From assembly GCA_017538085.1 (NCBI GenBank), contig JAFYJP010000195.1, positions 1 to 41,408 on the forward strand: a DNA stretch of 41,408 nucleotides. Direction: 5' to 3'. This DNA is from Bacteroidales bacterium. Its GTDB lineage: Bacteria > Bacteroidota > Bacteroidia > Bacteroidales > BM520. Shown here in pieces: positions 17,216 to 25,627 of this stretch (position 1 is its first letter; every line of letters starts with the position of its first letter). The notes beneath the pieces were generated by a model that worked only from the letters and a program-made list of their open reading frames with translations, ran no database searches and was not told the origin of the DNA. The translations under genes were made by a program, and so were the position numbers.

Positions 17216-19339
17216 ATGAAAATCAAATCATTACTCACCATTGCAATCGCAATATTAGCATCAATGCTCACACAGGCAAAAACTGTGGATATTATCACTG
17301 CTGAAAAAGTGGCAAGGAACTACTATTATCAGGAACAGAACTTTTATGCCACACCTATTAATTACAATGAAATAAATATAATTAACAGATTTGTTGAATC
17401 AAGAAACGGTGCCAATCTTCTGTACATCTTTGAAATACAGGGAGATGGTTTCATTGTCGTTTCTGCGGAGGATGTCATGACTCCTGTCATCGCACACATC
17501 ACCAAGAACGAGCCATGGAATCTGGAAAATGCCAATCCGGAATTCAAATATGTTATGGACGAATATCTCGACATGGTAGAATACACCCGTGAGAATTCGC
17601 TGCCTCAGGAAGCCGAAGTGGCAGCCGCATGGGCTTTATACACAACCGATGACGTTGCAACACTTATCTCCTCAAAAGAAGACAGAGACGAAATCAGCCC
17701 GTTACTGCATACCCTTTGGAATCAAGATTATCCATACAACTATTACTGCCCAGCTGCTTCAGGCGGTCCCGGAGGAAGATGCTACGCTGGATGTGTGGCT
17801 ACTGCAATGTCGGTTCTGATGGAATACTGGAGATGGCCGGAACATGGAAGAGGAACAACAACTTTCTATTCATCAATCGGCGGTTTTCTTATTGCAGACT
17901 ACGAGAACACCTATTACGACTGGGATGGAATGCTGACATCAATATCCCAAAACAGTGAAGATTGTGCAATATTTGCCAATGCACTACTTCAATATCATTG
18001 TGGTATCGGGGTGCAGATGAATTACGGTCCGGACGGTTCCGGTGCTTACTCATTTACTGTTCCTTATGTTATGAAGACTTTCTTCAGGTATTCGGAAGAC
18101 ATCGACATTATATCAAAAGATAACGGTTACACACAAGAGCAGTGGAACGAAATAATCTATGATGAACTATCACAGAAGCATGTACTCTACTATTCCGGTT
18201 GCAGTGAAAGCGGCTGTCATGCCTTCAACTGCGATGGATGGCGTAACACGTCCGGAACAGATTACCACCATTTCAACTTCAACTGGGGCGGTTCGGGCAA
18301 CGGCTGGTATGTCTCAACCAATCCAGGCGGGTTCAACACCAGTAACAACCTTATCATCAACGCCGTACCTGACACCGTCAACGAAACCTACCCGATGTAT
18401 GCATCCGGCCAGAAAGTTCTGACCGACAGAGTAGGCAGAGTCATGGACGGAAGCGGTCCTGTCAACAACTACATTCCTACTGAAGCTTCATGGCTAATCG
18501 ACCCGGCAAACGACCCGGCCGATTCAGTGGTAAACATTACAGTATCATGGGAATTCTTCAAACTTGCTGCGGGCGACTATGTAAGGATTTATGATGGTGC
18601 CACTACCGATGACCAGTTACTCGGCGAATACACTGGCACATCGCTGCCAGGCTCAGTAACTTCAACCGGCAAACAACTCCTCATAACCTTCTCGGCAGTA
18701 GGCTCAGGTGAAGGCTTCACTTTCATATACACTTCAACACGTCCTACATACTGCTCCGGACTGACTCAGATAACCGATGACCCATGTACAATTGAAGTGG
18801 CTCCTGAAGGAATGTACTACCAGCCCTTATCATTGTGCAGATACAAAGTGAATTATGGTAAACTTGGTGTTAAAATAACATTCGACTACATCGACACATA
18901 CGACGAAGACGACATCCTTCAAATTTATGACAGCAAAACCGATGAACTGTACACATTCTACGGAAGTGAAAAACCTGAAGACCTGTACATTGAAGGCTAC
19001 GCTCTAATAACTTTCAAATCCGACAATTTCAACTCAAGCAATTACGGATTCAGACTCACATGCACTTCATGGGACGGCATTGAAGTCTGTGACGATCAAT
19101 CTTCCGATATTGTGCTGTATCCTAACCCTGCTTCTGAGACAGTAAGAATTGACCTGACTGCCAATAACGATTTTGAATGCAAATTAATCAATCCGCAGGG
19201 TGCCGTAGTTTATTCCGAAATGTTTGAGGCGTCAACCAGCAATATCAACCTCAACATCTCAAACCTCCCAAAGGGCGTTTATGTTTTGCAACTAATTAAT
19301 AATGAGGGCGTTTTAACAAAGAAGCTCATTATCGAATAA
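17216..19339 (+). CDS. C10-family (streptopain-like) cysteine protease, T9SS cargo, copy 1
   Basis: A 707-residue protein with a signal peptide (cleavage near LTQAKT), an inhibitory Spi-like propeptide (about 25-150; TAEKVARNYYYQ, GDGFIVVSAEDVMTPV), and a C10 peptidase domain (about 155-390). The catalytic cysteine is C193 in RCYAGCVATAM and the histidine H335 in GCHAFNCDGW, followed by FNWGGSGNGWY. Two CUB-like beta domains follow (about 395-510 and 520-620; WEFFKLAAGDYVRIYDG). A T9SS sorting domain closes the protein (about 635-707; YPNPASETVRID, GVYVLQL). It should be secreted and surface-attached or released. The paralogue lies 57 bases downstream. Activity is inferred from the intact catalytic pair. 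Confidence 0.92.
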   Translation: MKIKSLLTIAIAILASMLTQAKTVDIITAEKVARNYYYQEQNFYATPINYNEINIINRFVESRNGANLLYIFEIQGDGFIVVSAEDVMTPVIAHITKNEPWNLENANPEFKYVMDEYLDMVEYTRENSLPQEAEVAAAWALYTTDDVATLISSKEDRDEISPLLHTLWNQDYPYNYYCPAASGGPGGRCYAGCVATAMSVLMEYWRWPEHGRGTTTFYSSIGGFLIADYENTYYDWDGMLTSISQNSEDCAIFANALLQYHCGIGVQMNYGPDGSGAYSFTVPYVMKTFFRYSEDIDIISKDNGYTQEQWNEIIYDELSQKHVLYYSGCSESGCHAFNCDGWRNTSGTDYHHFNFNWGGSGNGWYVSTNPGGFNTSNNLIINAVPDTVNETYPMYASGQKVLTDRVGRVMDGSGPVNNYIPTEASWLIDPANDPADSVVNITVSWEFFKLAAGDYVRIYDGATTDDQLLGEYTGTSLPGSVTSTGKQLLITFSAVGSGEGFTFIYTSTRPTYCSGLTQITDDPCTIEVAPEGMYYQPLSLCRYKVNYGKLGVKITFDYIDTYDEDDILQIYDSKTDELYTFYGSEKPEDLYIEGYALITFKSDNFNSSNYGFRLTCTSWDGIEVCDDQSSDIVLYPNPASETVRIDLTANNDFECKLINPQGAVVYSEMFEASTSNINLNISNLPKGVYVLQLINNEGVLTKKLIIE

Positions 19340-19344
19340 TTTTA

Positions 19345-19352
19345 TAAATTTG
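19345..19352 (+). promoter_or_regulatory. Bacteroidetes -7 box before protease copy 2
   Basis: TAAATTTG fits TAnnTTTG and lies 44 bases before the second protease start, in the 57-base spacer. No TTTG -33 box is seen. It would allow copy 2 and the thioredoxin to be transcribed apart from copy 1. Confidence 0.4.
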
Positions 19353-19396
19353 CAAATTCTTAATTATAAAAATTATTTAATCAAAACAATATTAAA

Positions 19397-21523
19397 ATGA
19401 AATTCAAATCATTACTCACATTCAGCTTAATTGCGTTATCGGCAATAGGTGTATCAGCAAAAAGCGTTGACAAGACAACAGCCGAAAAAGTCGCAAGAAA
19501 TTATTATTTTCAGCAGGCACATTATTTCGATACTCCAATATCGATTGATGCCATCAATTTTTCTGATTCATACGTAAAAAGTATTGATGACATACCCGTT
19601 ATGTATGTTTTCGACATTGAAGGCGGCGGTTTTGTTCTTGTATCTGCCGATGATGCCATGTATCCTGTATTGGGATATTGTTATGAAGAAGGTGTTAAAT
19701 TTGACATCGAGTCCCAGGGACACAATTACAAGTCATTTATTTCCAGTATGATGTATGGAATAAAAGATCTTATTACATCAAAAGCAAAGCAGGAGCCGGC
19801 AGTTGCTGAAGAATGGAAAACTTACTCAACTGACAATGCAACAGAATTAATTACTGCAAAAGACGATATTGAAGTAGGTCCTCTAATCACAGCCACATGG
19901 AATCAGGATTATCCTTACAACTATTACGCTCCATTATGCAGTGCAGGCGGCTCAGGCGGAAGATGTTACGCAGGCTGTGTGGCTACTGCTATGGCCGTTC
20001 AGATGTTCTACTGGGGTTATCCATACGTCGGTGAAGGGTCTTCAAATTACTATTGCAGCGGTTATGGTATGCAGAGCGCTTACTACAATGAAGCATATTA
20101 TGACTGGAAGGCAATGCCTACATCAATTACCAAGAACGATGAAACTGATGCAGTGCTGAACATAGCTCTCATACAGTATCACTGCGGTGTTAGTGTAAGA
20201 ATGCAGTTTGACCCGAATGGTTCAGGTGCTTATTCCGGTGATGTTCCTGGAGCTCTGCACGATCACTTCAAATATCCGTACGCAACATACGTCCAGAAAT
20301 CCAATACTAACACATGGGAAACCATGCTGATTGATCAGCTTGACAGCGGTTATCCTTTATATTACAGCGGCCATAGTCCTTCAGAAGGCGGTCACGCATT
20401 CAATTGCGACGGATATCGTGTGGTTGGAAACAACAAAACTTTCCACTTCAACTTCAACTGGGGTGGATATAAGAATTCCTGGTACACTTCAAGTTCTCCA
20501 GACGGTTTCTCACAGGACCAGGCTGTTGTTAAAGATTTCTACCCTGACGCTACAGATTATCCAACATATTTCGAAAACGTGGAAGTCACCTCCAAAGTAG
20601 GAAGAATCGATGATGGCTCAGGCCCTGTAGAAGACTATCTTCCAGGAACATACAACACTTGGCTCATCAATCCGCAATCAGACTATGACACCATCAAAAC
20701 CATCACACTGTCATGGGAATCATTTAACATTGCAGAAGGAGATGTGGTAAACGTTTATGATGGCAGCGATACTAACGCAGAACTTCTCGCTTCTTACACA
20801 AGCGGTGAAACACCAGGCTCGGTGACTTCAACAGGAAACAAGATGTTCGTTGAATTCTACGGCAATAATTCAGCTCCGGGATTCGTATTCACTTACACTA
20901 CCTCCAGACAGAAATATTGCAATACCTCTACTCCTTTAAGTTCAATTTACGGTACCATCGTCAGCAATCCTGATGACAAGCACTACAATCCTAAAACCCT
21001 GTGCCGTTGGAACTGTGTTTATCCTGAATCAACAGACGGTGGATATATCAAGTTCAACTACCTTAACACTTACGATGAAAATGATTTCGTATCCATAACC
21101 GATTTTGACACAGAAGAGACCTACATATTCTACGGCAATACAACACCGGATGAACTTATAAACTATGGGAATAAAGGCTTCCAGCTGGTATTCAGAACCG
21201 ATGGCTTCATCGAAGAAGGCAACGGATTCTCAGTTTATTTTGCCGACTGGAGTTACGATGGCATGAGAGAATTCGGGCTTGATGATATCAGAATATATCC
21301 GAATCCTGCAACAGACAAACTATACATCACCATTCCAAATATAGAGGAACAGGAAATCAAATACCAGATAGTCAACTCCAATGGCATGATAGTTGCTGAA
21401 GACACTTTATGCAGCTCTGACATTACAAGCAGCATAAATATCAGTTCATTACCGGCAGGTGTTTATGTCGTCAGATTCAGCAGCAACACTGGTGTGGCCA
21501 CAAAGAAATTTGTTGTAGAATGA
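19397..21523 (+). CDS. C10-family (streptopain-like) cysteine protease, T9SS cargo, copy 2
   Basis: A 708-residue paralogue of the preceding gene with the same order of parts: signal peptide (ending near VSAKS), Spi-like propeptide (TAEKVARNYYFQ, GGGFVLVSADDAMYPV), C10 domain with C194 in RCYAGCVATAM and H333 in GGHAFNCDGY, then NFNWGGYKNSWY, two CUB-like domains and a T9SS sorting domain (YPNPATDKLYIT, GVYVVRF). The two are clearly diverged in the propeptide and C-terminal half, so this is not a recent duplication. Its stop overlaps the start of the thioredoxin gene as ATGA, which suggests coupled translation. Confidence 0.92.
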   Translation: MKFKSLLTFSLIALSAIGVSAKSVDKTTAEKVARNYYFQQAHYFDTPISIDAINFSDSYVKSIDDIPVMYVFDIEGGGFVLVSADDAMYPVLGYCYEEGVKFDIESQGHNYKSFISSMMYGIKDLITSKAKQEPAVAEEWKTYSTDNATELITAKDDIEVGPLITATWNQDYPYNYYAPLCSAGGSGGRCYAGCVATAMAVQMFYWGYPYVGEGSSNYYCSGYGMQSAYYNEAYYDWKAMPTSITKNDETDAVLNIALIQYHCGVSVRMQFDPNGSGAYSGDVPGALHDHFKYPYATYVQKSNTNTWETMLIDQLDSGYPLYYSGHSPSEGGHAFNCDGYRVVGNNKTFHFNFNWGGYKNSWYTSSSPDGFSQDQAVVKDFYPDATDYPTYFENVEVTSKVGRIDDGSGPVEDYLPGTYNTWLINPQSDYDTIKTITLSWESFNIAEGDVVNVYDGSDTNAELLASYTSGETPGSVTSTGNKMFVEFYGNNSAPGFVFTYTTSRQKYCNTSTPLSSIYGTIVSNPDDKHYNPKTLCRWNCVYPESTDGGYIKFNYLNTYDENDFVSITDFDTEETYIFYGNTTPDELINYGNKGFQLVFRTDGFIEEGNGFSVYFADWSYDGMREFGLDDIRIYPNPATDKLYITIPNIEEQEIKYQIVNSNGMIVAEDTLCSSDITSSINISSLPAGVYVVRFSSNTGVATKKFVVE

Positions 21524-21972
21524 AAAAAGCATTAATAACACTTGTTACAGTTTTCGTATGTCTGACATCAAACATTGCCTTCGGGCAAGATGTCAAAGAC
21601 GTTGAAATAGTGCATCTTACAAAAGAGATGTTCCTGAAGGAGATATGGAATTATGAGAAGAATCCTCAGGAATTCATATATGAAGGCAAAAAACCATGCA
21701 TCATAGATTTCTATGCTTCGTGGTGCGGCCCTTGCCGTATGTTTTCAACCACCCTTCAGCAAATAGCCAACGAATACAAAGGAAAAGTGATTTGTTATAA
21801 AGTCAACACCGAAGAACAAAAAGAACTATCCGCCATATTCGGGGTAAGAAGCATTCCGGCTATTCTCTTCGTCCCCAAAAAGGGCAAACCGCAGATGGGC
21901 ATGGGAAATCTCCCAAAAGAAACTGTAATTCAAGCCATCAACGAAGTTCTACTGACTGAAAACAAAAAATAA
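21520..21972 (+). CDS. Exported thioredoxin-fold protein
   Basis: A 150-residue protein with a signal peptide ending near NIAFGQ (residue 23), so the thioredoxin domain works in the periplasm or is lipid-free in the envelope. The fold is recognised by CIIDFYASWCGPCRMF, with the redox pair WCGPC, and by the cis-proline region VRSIPAILF. It is likely a thiol-disulfide oxidoreductase; its partner is unknown. Its ATG overlaps the stop of the C10 protease gene by four bases, which may mean it acts on that cysteine protease, though this is inference. The WbqC-like gene follows after two bases. Confidence 0.88.
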   Translation: MKKALITLVTVFVCLTSNIAFGQDVKDVEIVHLTKEMFLKEIWNYEKNPQEFIYEGKKPCIIDFYASWCGPCRMFSTTLQQIANEYKGKVICYKVNTEEQKELSAIFGVRSIPAILFVPKKGKPQMGMGNLPKETVIQAINEVLLTENKK

Positions 21973-21974
21973 TT

Positions 21975-22550
21975 GTGACTATCTTACCAGTTACATATTT
22001 TGGACCTGTCGGCTGGTGGAACAAACTCGATGTCTCAGACTCAACAGTATTTGACATCAACGAAAACTACATCAAACAAACATATCGCAACCGTTGCAGG
22101 ATTCTTTCCTGCAACGGTTTGCTTACTTTATCAATACCGGTAAAAAAAGTTGACGGAAACCACACACTGCTGAAAAACATGCGCATCGACAACAACCAAA
22201 ACTGGCAAATACGGCACTACAGAGCAGTGTTAAGCGCATACAAGGCCTCGGCCTTCTTCGATTACTATATTGACGACATCATACACATCTGGCAGAAACA
22301 TTACGATTTTCTTGCAGATGTCTGCATAGACTCCTACGAAACCATCTGCAATATCATGGACAAACATTATGAAGCGACATTTTCCCCATCATATATAATT
22401 CCTGATAAAACAGATATCGATTTACGCAAAGACGAGGAATTTGATTTCGGACCATTTGACGAATATTGTCAGGTTTTTTCCGACAGATTCAGTTTCTTCC
22501 CAAACTTAAGCATTATTGACTTATTATTTAACAATGGAACCTCAAAATAA
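21975..22550 (+). CDS. WbqC-like family protein
   Basis: A 191-residue protein starting with GTG two bases after the thioredoxin stop. The opening ILPVTYFGPVGWWNKL and the segments YRNRCRILSCNGLLTLSIPV and WQIRHYRAVLSAYKASAFFDYY are those of the WbqC family, which occurs in polysaccharide loci and near signal peptidase or HD genes in Bacteroidetes. The biochemical role is not settled. Its 3' end overlaps the start of the 7TM-HD gene by 17 bases, so the two are probably co-translated. No signal peptide or membrane segment is seen. Confidence 0.85.
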   Translation: MTILPVTYFGPVGWWNKLDVSDSTVFDINENYIKQTYRNRCRILSCNGLLTLSIPVKKVDGNHTLLKNMRIDNNQNWQIRHYRAVLSAYKASAFFDYYIDDIIHIWQKHYDFLADVCIDSYETICNIMDKHYEATFSPSYIIPDKTDIDLRKDEEFDFGPFDEYCQVFSDRFSFFPNLSIIDLLFNNGTSK

Positions 22551-24654
22551 CAACAGCACAACTAACAACGACACAGAAAAGTCGGAATTATCATGGAAGG
22601 ATTTCCGCGACAGAATGCAAACCGGAACTTTAGGTCTGGTCGTCAGAACCATAATACTTCTGACCATAATTGCCATTGCGATGAACGTTATTCCTGACAT
22701 AACCACATTCAATTACAAATATGAAATCGGCGGCACATGGAATTATCCGACTCTCGAAGCACCTATAAGTTTCCCGTTATACAAGTCAAGTGAACAACTG
22801 ATAAGGGAAAAGAAAGAAATTTCAAAAAACGTCAAACCTTTCTATATTTTTGATGAAAATCTGACAAACCAACAAATAAACAATTTCAGAACCGCCATCA
22901 GAACAGTTGACAAAAACAACCATCACACCACCCAAATTGACAATATTATATCAACTTTCACCGACATACTCAATACAGGTGTGATTAAACTGGATGATGA
23001 AATTGCCTACAAAGATTCGACTTATATAATCTGTCTTGAAAAAGGAAAAAACGTATCTTACTCATTCTTAGGACAATTATATACTACCGAAAAAGCTTAT
23101 TCACATATCCTATCCAAAGCCAAAAACCTTCCAAATGACATTGCACTGTCGATTGAAAAGATAGTTCTTGAAAACCTCCGTGAAAATATAACTCTTGACA
23201 AAAACAAGACGGATGCCATTATAAATGAAAGATATAAAAATCTTTCCGAGACTTACGGATTAGTGTCGAGAGGTTCCCTGATTGTCACAGAAGATGAAAT
23301 AATAACGTACGACACATACAACAAACTCAATTCTCTTAAGACCTACTACGAAAATAATCACAGAAAAAACGATTCGATAAATGTCCGTATTGCCAACTTC
23401 CTGTTTTTTAGCATCATCATCCTGGCATTCTACCTATATCTGTACATCTACGAGAAGAATTTGCTGTTAAACTGGCAAAACTTTCATCTGATTACCATCG
23501 TAATAGGTGTAACTGTATTTCTCGCAGTCTTACTCCAATGGTTCAATCACAAGTATGTGTATATAGTCCCGATATGTATCATACCAATCATACTACGAGC
23601 GTTTTATGACAACAAAGTTGCCTTATGGGGACTTTTACTGACGACTTTGCTGATAGCGGTTGTAACCTCAGGCGGATTCAATTACATAATAGTGACCATA
23701 GTCACAGGAATCATCACGATTGCATGCATTTCCAAAATCGAAAGACGCGGACAATATTTCGCAATTATCTTTCCAATTGTCATGTCATACGTTGGATTGA
23801 CAATCCTCAGCGAAATCATTACAACAGGCAAAATTATTCATCTCAACACCCCTATTCTTTTATACTATATCATTAATGCAGGGTTGACTCTGACGGCAAT
23901 GCCGCTCGTTTTTTTCATCGAAAAGCTGTCGGGAAAAACCACCGACATAAGTCTCATAGAGTATGCCAACACCAACAACAAGCTATTACGGCAGTTCAGT
24001 GAAGTGGCTCCAGGCACGTTTGAGCACAGCATACAAGTTGCAAACCTCTCAGAAAGAGCCGCACGCAAAATAGGCGCAAATGTCCTTATGGTTCGCGCAG
24101 GCGCATTGTATCATGATATAGGCAAAATGTCCCGTCCGAACTATTTTACAGAAAATCAAGCCAAAAGCAGTAATCCGCACGATGAGCTCAATGACCCTAA
24201 GAAAAGCGCAGACATCATATTCAAACACGTATCAGATGGAGTTGAAATGGCGAAGAGGAACCGCATTCCGAAAGACATCGCAGGTTTTATTTCCACACAC
24301 CACGGAACACGCCTGCACCGCTTCTTCTACAATAAAGCAGTTGAATTGTACGGAAAGGAAAATGTGAACGAAAACGATTACCGTTATCCTGGCAACAATA
24401 AGCCAAACTCTCGCGAGACGGCTATCGTAATGATGGCTGATTCAGTTCAGGCAGCATCGAAATCCTGGGACGACATAGCCGACTCCAATGCCGCCATACA
24501 GCGGATTAAAAACACCGTCAATTCAATCATTGACGCTCAAATTGCTGAAAACCAATTCATTAATACCGAGCTCACATTCAAGGACATCAATGAGATAAAA
24601 GCGACATTCATTGATTATCTGATAGATATTATGCATAAAAGAATTAGATATTGA
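22534..24654 (+). CDS. 7TM-HD domain phosphohydrolase (PgpH/YqfF type)
   Basis: A 706-residue membrane protein. One transmembrane helix (about 35-55) leads to an extracytoplasmic 7TMR-HDED-type domain (about 60-285), then a cluster of transmembrane helices (about 287-475), and a cytoplasmic HD domain (about 490-640) with H498 in EHSIQ, H527-D528 in YHDIGKM, and STHHGTRLHRFFY. This order matches PgpH, which degrades cyclic di-AMP; that substrate is an inference here. Cyclic di-AMP commonly controls potassium and osmotic balance. I start at the ATG at 22534, inside the end of the WbqC-like gene, and not at a TTG six codons earlier. Confidence 0.9.
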   Translation: MEPQNNNSTTNNDTEKSELSWKDFRDRMQTGTLGLVVRTIILLTIIAIAMNVIPDITTFNYKYEIGGTWNYPTLEAPISFPLYKSSEQLIREKKEISKNVKPFYIFDENLTNQQINNFRTAIRTVDKNNHHTTQIDNIISTFTDILNTGVIKLDDEIAYKDSTYIICLEKGKNVSYSFLGQLYTTEKAYSHILSKAKNLPNDIALSIEKIVLENLRENITLDKNKTDAIINERYKNLSETYGLVSRGSLIVTEDEIITYDTYNKLNSLKTYYENNHRKNDSINVRIANFLFFSIIILAFYLYLYIYEKNLLLNWQNFHLITIVIGVTVFLAVLLQWFNHKYVYIVPICIIPIILRAFYDNKVALWGLLLTTLLIAVVTSGGFNYIIVTIVTGIITIACISKIERRGQYFAIIFPIVMSYVGLTILSEIITTGKIIHLNTPILLYYIINAGLTLTAMPLVFFIEKLSGKTTDISLIEYANTNNKLLRQFSEVAPGTFEHSIQVANLSERAARKIGANVLMVRAGALYHDIGKMSRPNYFTENQAKSSNPHDELNDPKKSADIIFKHVSDGVEMAKRNRIPKDIAGFISTHHGTRLHRFFYNKAVELYGKENVNENDYRYPGNNKPNSRETAIVMMADSVQAASKSWDDIADSNAAIQRIKNTVNSIIDAQIAENQFINTELTFKDINEIKATFIDYLIDIMHKRIRY

Positions 24655-24662
24655 ACAAAAAA

Positions 24663-25412
24663 ATGTTAGGAATATCACTTCTCCCCCAAATACCAATGCG
24701 CGCAGAAAAATCACATCGCGCAGAAATGGTCTCACAGATTCTCTTCGGTGAAACATACGAAGTAATTGAATACAGCGAAGGCTGGATGCATGTCAAAACA
24801 TATTTCGACTCATATAAAGGCTGGATTGATGCACGACAGTTCACCAATTATACCGACAACCGACAAGAATCCATGACCGTCAAAGACAAGATGATAACTG
24901 TTGCTGATGAAAACAACAATGAGTTCATAATATCTGCCGGCAGCATAATTACAGTCCCTGACAAAAACGGACGCTTCAATGTCAACGGACACAATTTTAC
25001 TGTTAAAGGTACCTTTAGCACCATATCGGGGACAATTCTGGAAACGGCAAAAAAATTCATCGGTTGCCCATATCTTTGGGGCGGTAAAACATTCATGGGA
25101 TTCGACTGTTCAGGTTTCGTTCAGACTGTCTTTAAATTATGTGACATAAATCTTCCGAGAGATGCATCACAACAAGTGAACATAGGTGAAACTCTAAGCA
25201 TAGTCCAGGAAGCCAAAGGAGGGGAACTCGCATTTTTCGGTGATGAGGAAAGCATCACTCATGTGGGAATACTCGTGGACTCTGAGAACATAATTCACTG
25301 CAGCGGTAAAGTAAAAGTGGAACGCATCGACAACAATGGTGTTTTCAATGGCAATGAATACACTCATTTGCTAAGGACCATCAAGGTTATTAACAGCATT
25401 ATTAACATTTAG
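24663..25412 (+). CDS. NlpC/P60 (C40) cell-wall peptidase with SH3-like domains
   Basis: A 249-residue protein. The N-terminal half has one or two bacterial SH3-like folds (MRAEKSHRAEMVSQILFG, then GWMHVKTYFDSYKGWID). The C-terminal C40 domain begins at AKKFIGCPYLWGGKT, with the catalytic cysteine at 149 in DCSGF and the histidine at 200 in THVGI. No signal peptide is visible, so it resembles the cytoplasmic dipeptidyl-peptidase VI type that recycles muropeptides. It lies 8 bases after the 7TM-HD gene. I start at the ATG at 24663; a TTG four codons earlier overlaps the previous stop. Confidence 0.9.
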   Translation: MLGISLLPQIPMRAEKSHRAEMVSQILFGETYEVIEYSEGWMHVKTYFDSYKGWIDARQFTNYTDNRQESMTVKDKMITVADENNNEFIISAGSIITVPDKNGRFNVNGHNFTVKGTFSTISGTILETAKKFIGCPYLWGGKTFMGFDCSGFVQTVFKLCDINLPRDASQQVNIGETLSIVQEAKGGELAFFGDEESITHVGILVDSENIIHCSGKVKVERIDNNGVFNGNEYTHLLRTIKVINSIINI

Positions 25413-25518
25413 CCCCCTATTTTAAATCAAGAATCTAACATTCAATGTATTACAATTAGCACACCCCTTGTTAATAATGATTTTAAGACAAAACAACAAT
25501 TTTTTTTTAAATTTTAAC

Positions 25519-25526
25519 TACTTTAG
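25519..25526 (+). promoter_or_regulatory. Possible -7 box for the TonB receptor
   Basis: TACTTTAG matches TAnnTTTG with one mismatch in the 215-base spacer 25413-25627, about 100 bases before the receptor start. The spacer is very A/T-rich and otherwise shows nothing I can name; there is no clear terminator for the upstream operon. Confidence 0.3.
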
Positions 25527-25627
25527 CGACCAAAGAAATAGGGCTTAAAAAGTATTCAATAAATAAGATAAGTAATTCAAAAATAAAGAGTTAGAAAAAA
25601 GTTTAAGTATTAATTAAATCTTTAAGT

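Noticed and set aside
17216-21523. Recent gene duplication of the two C10 proteases
   Set aside because: Domain order and active-site motifs are shared, but the propeptides, CUB-like domains and tails are well diverged, so the duplication is old or the copies were acquired separately.
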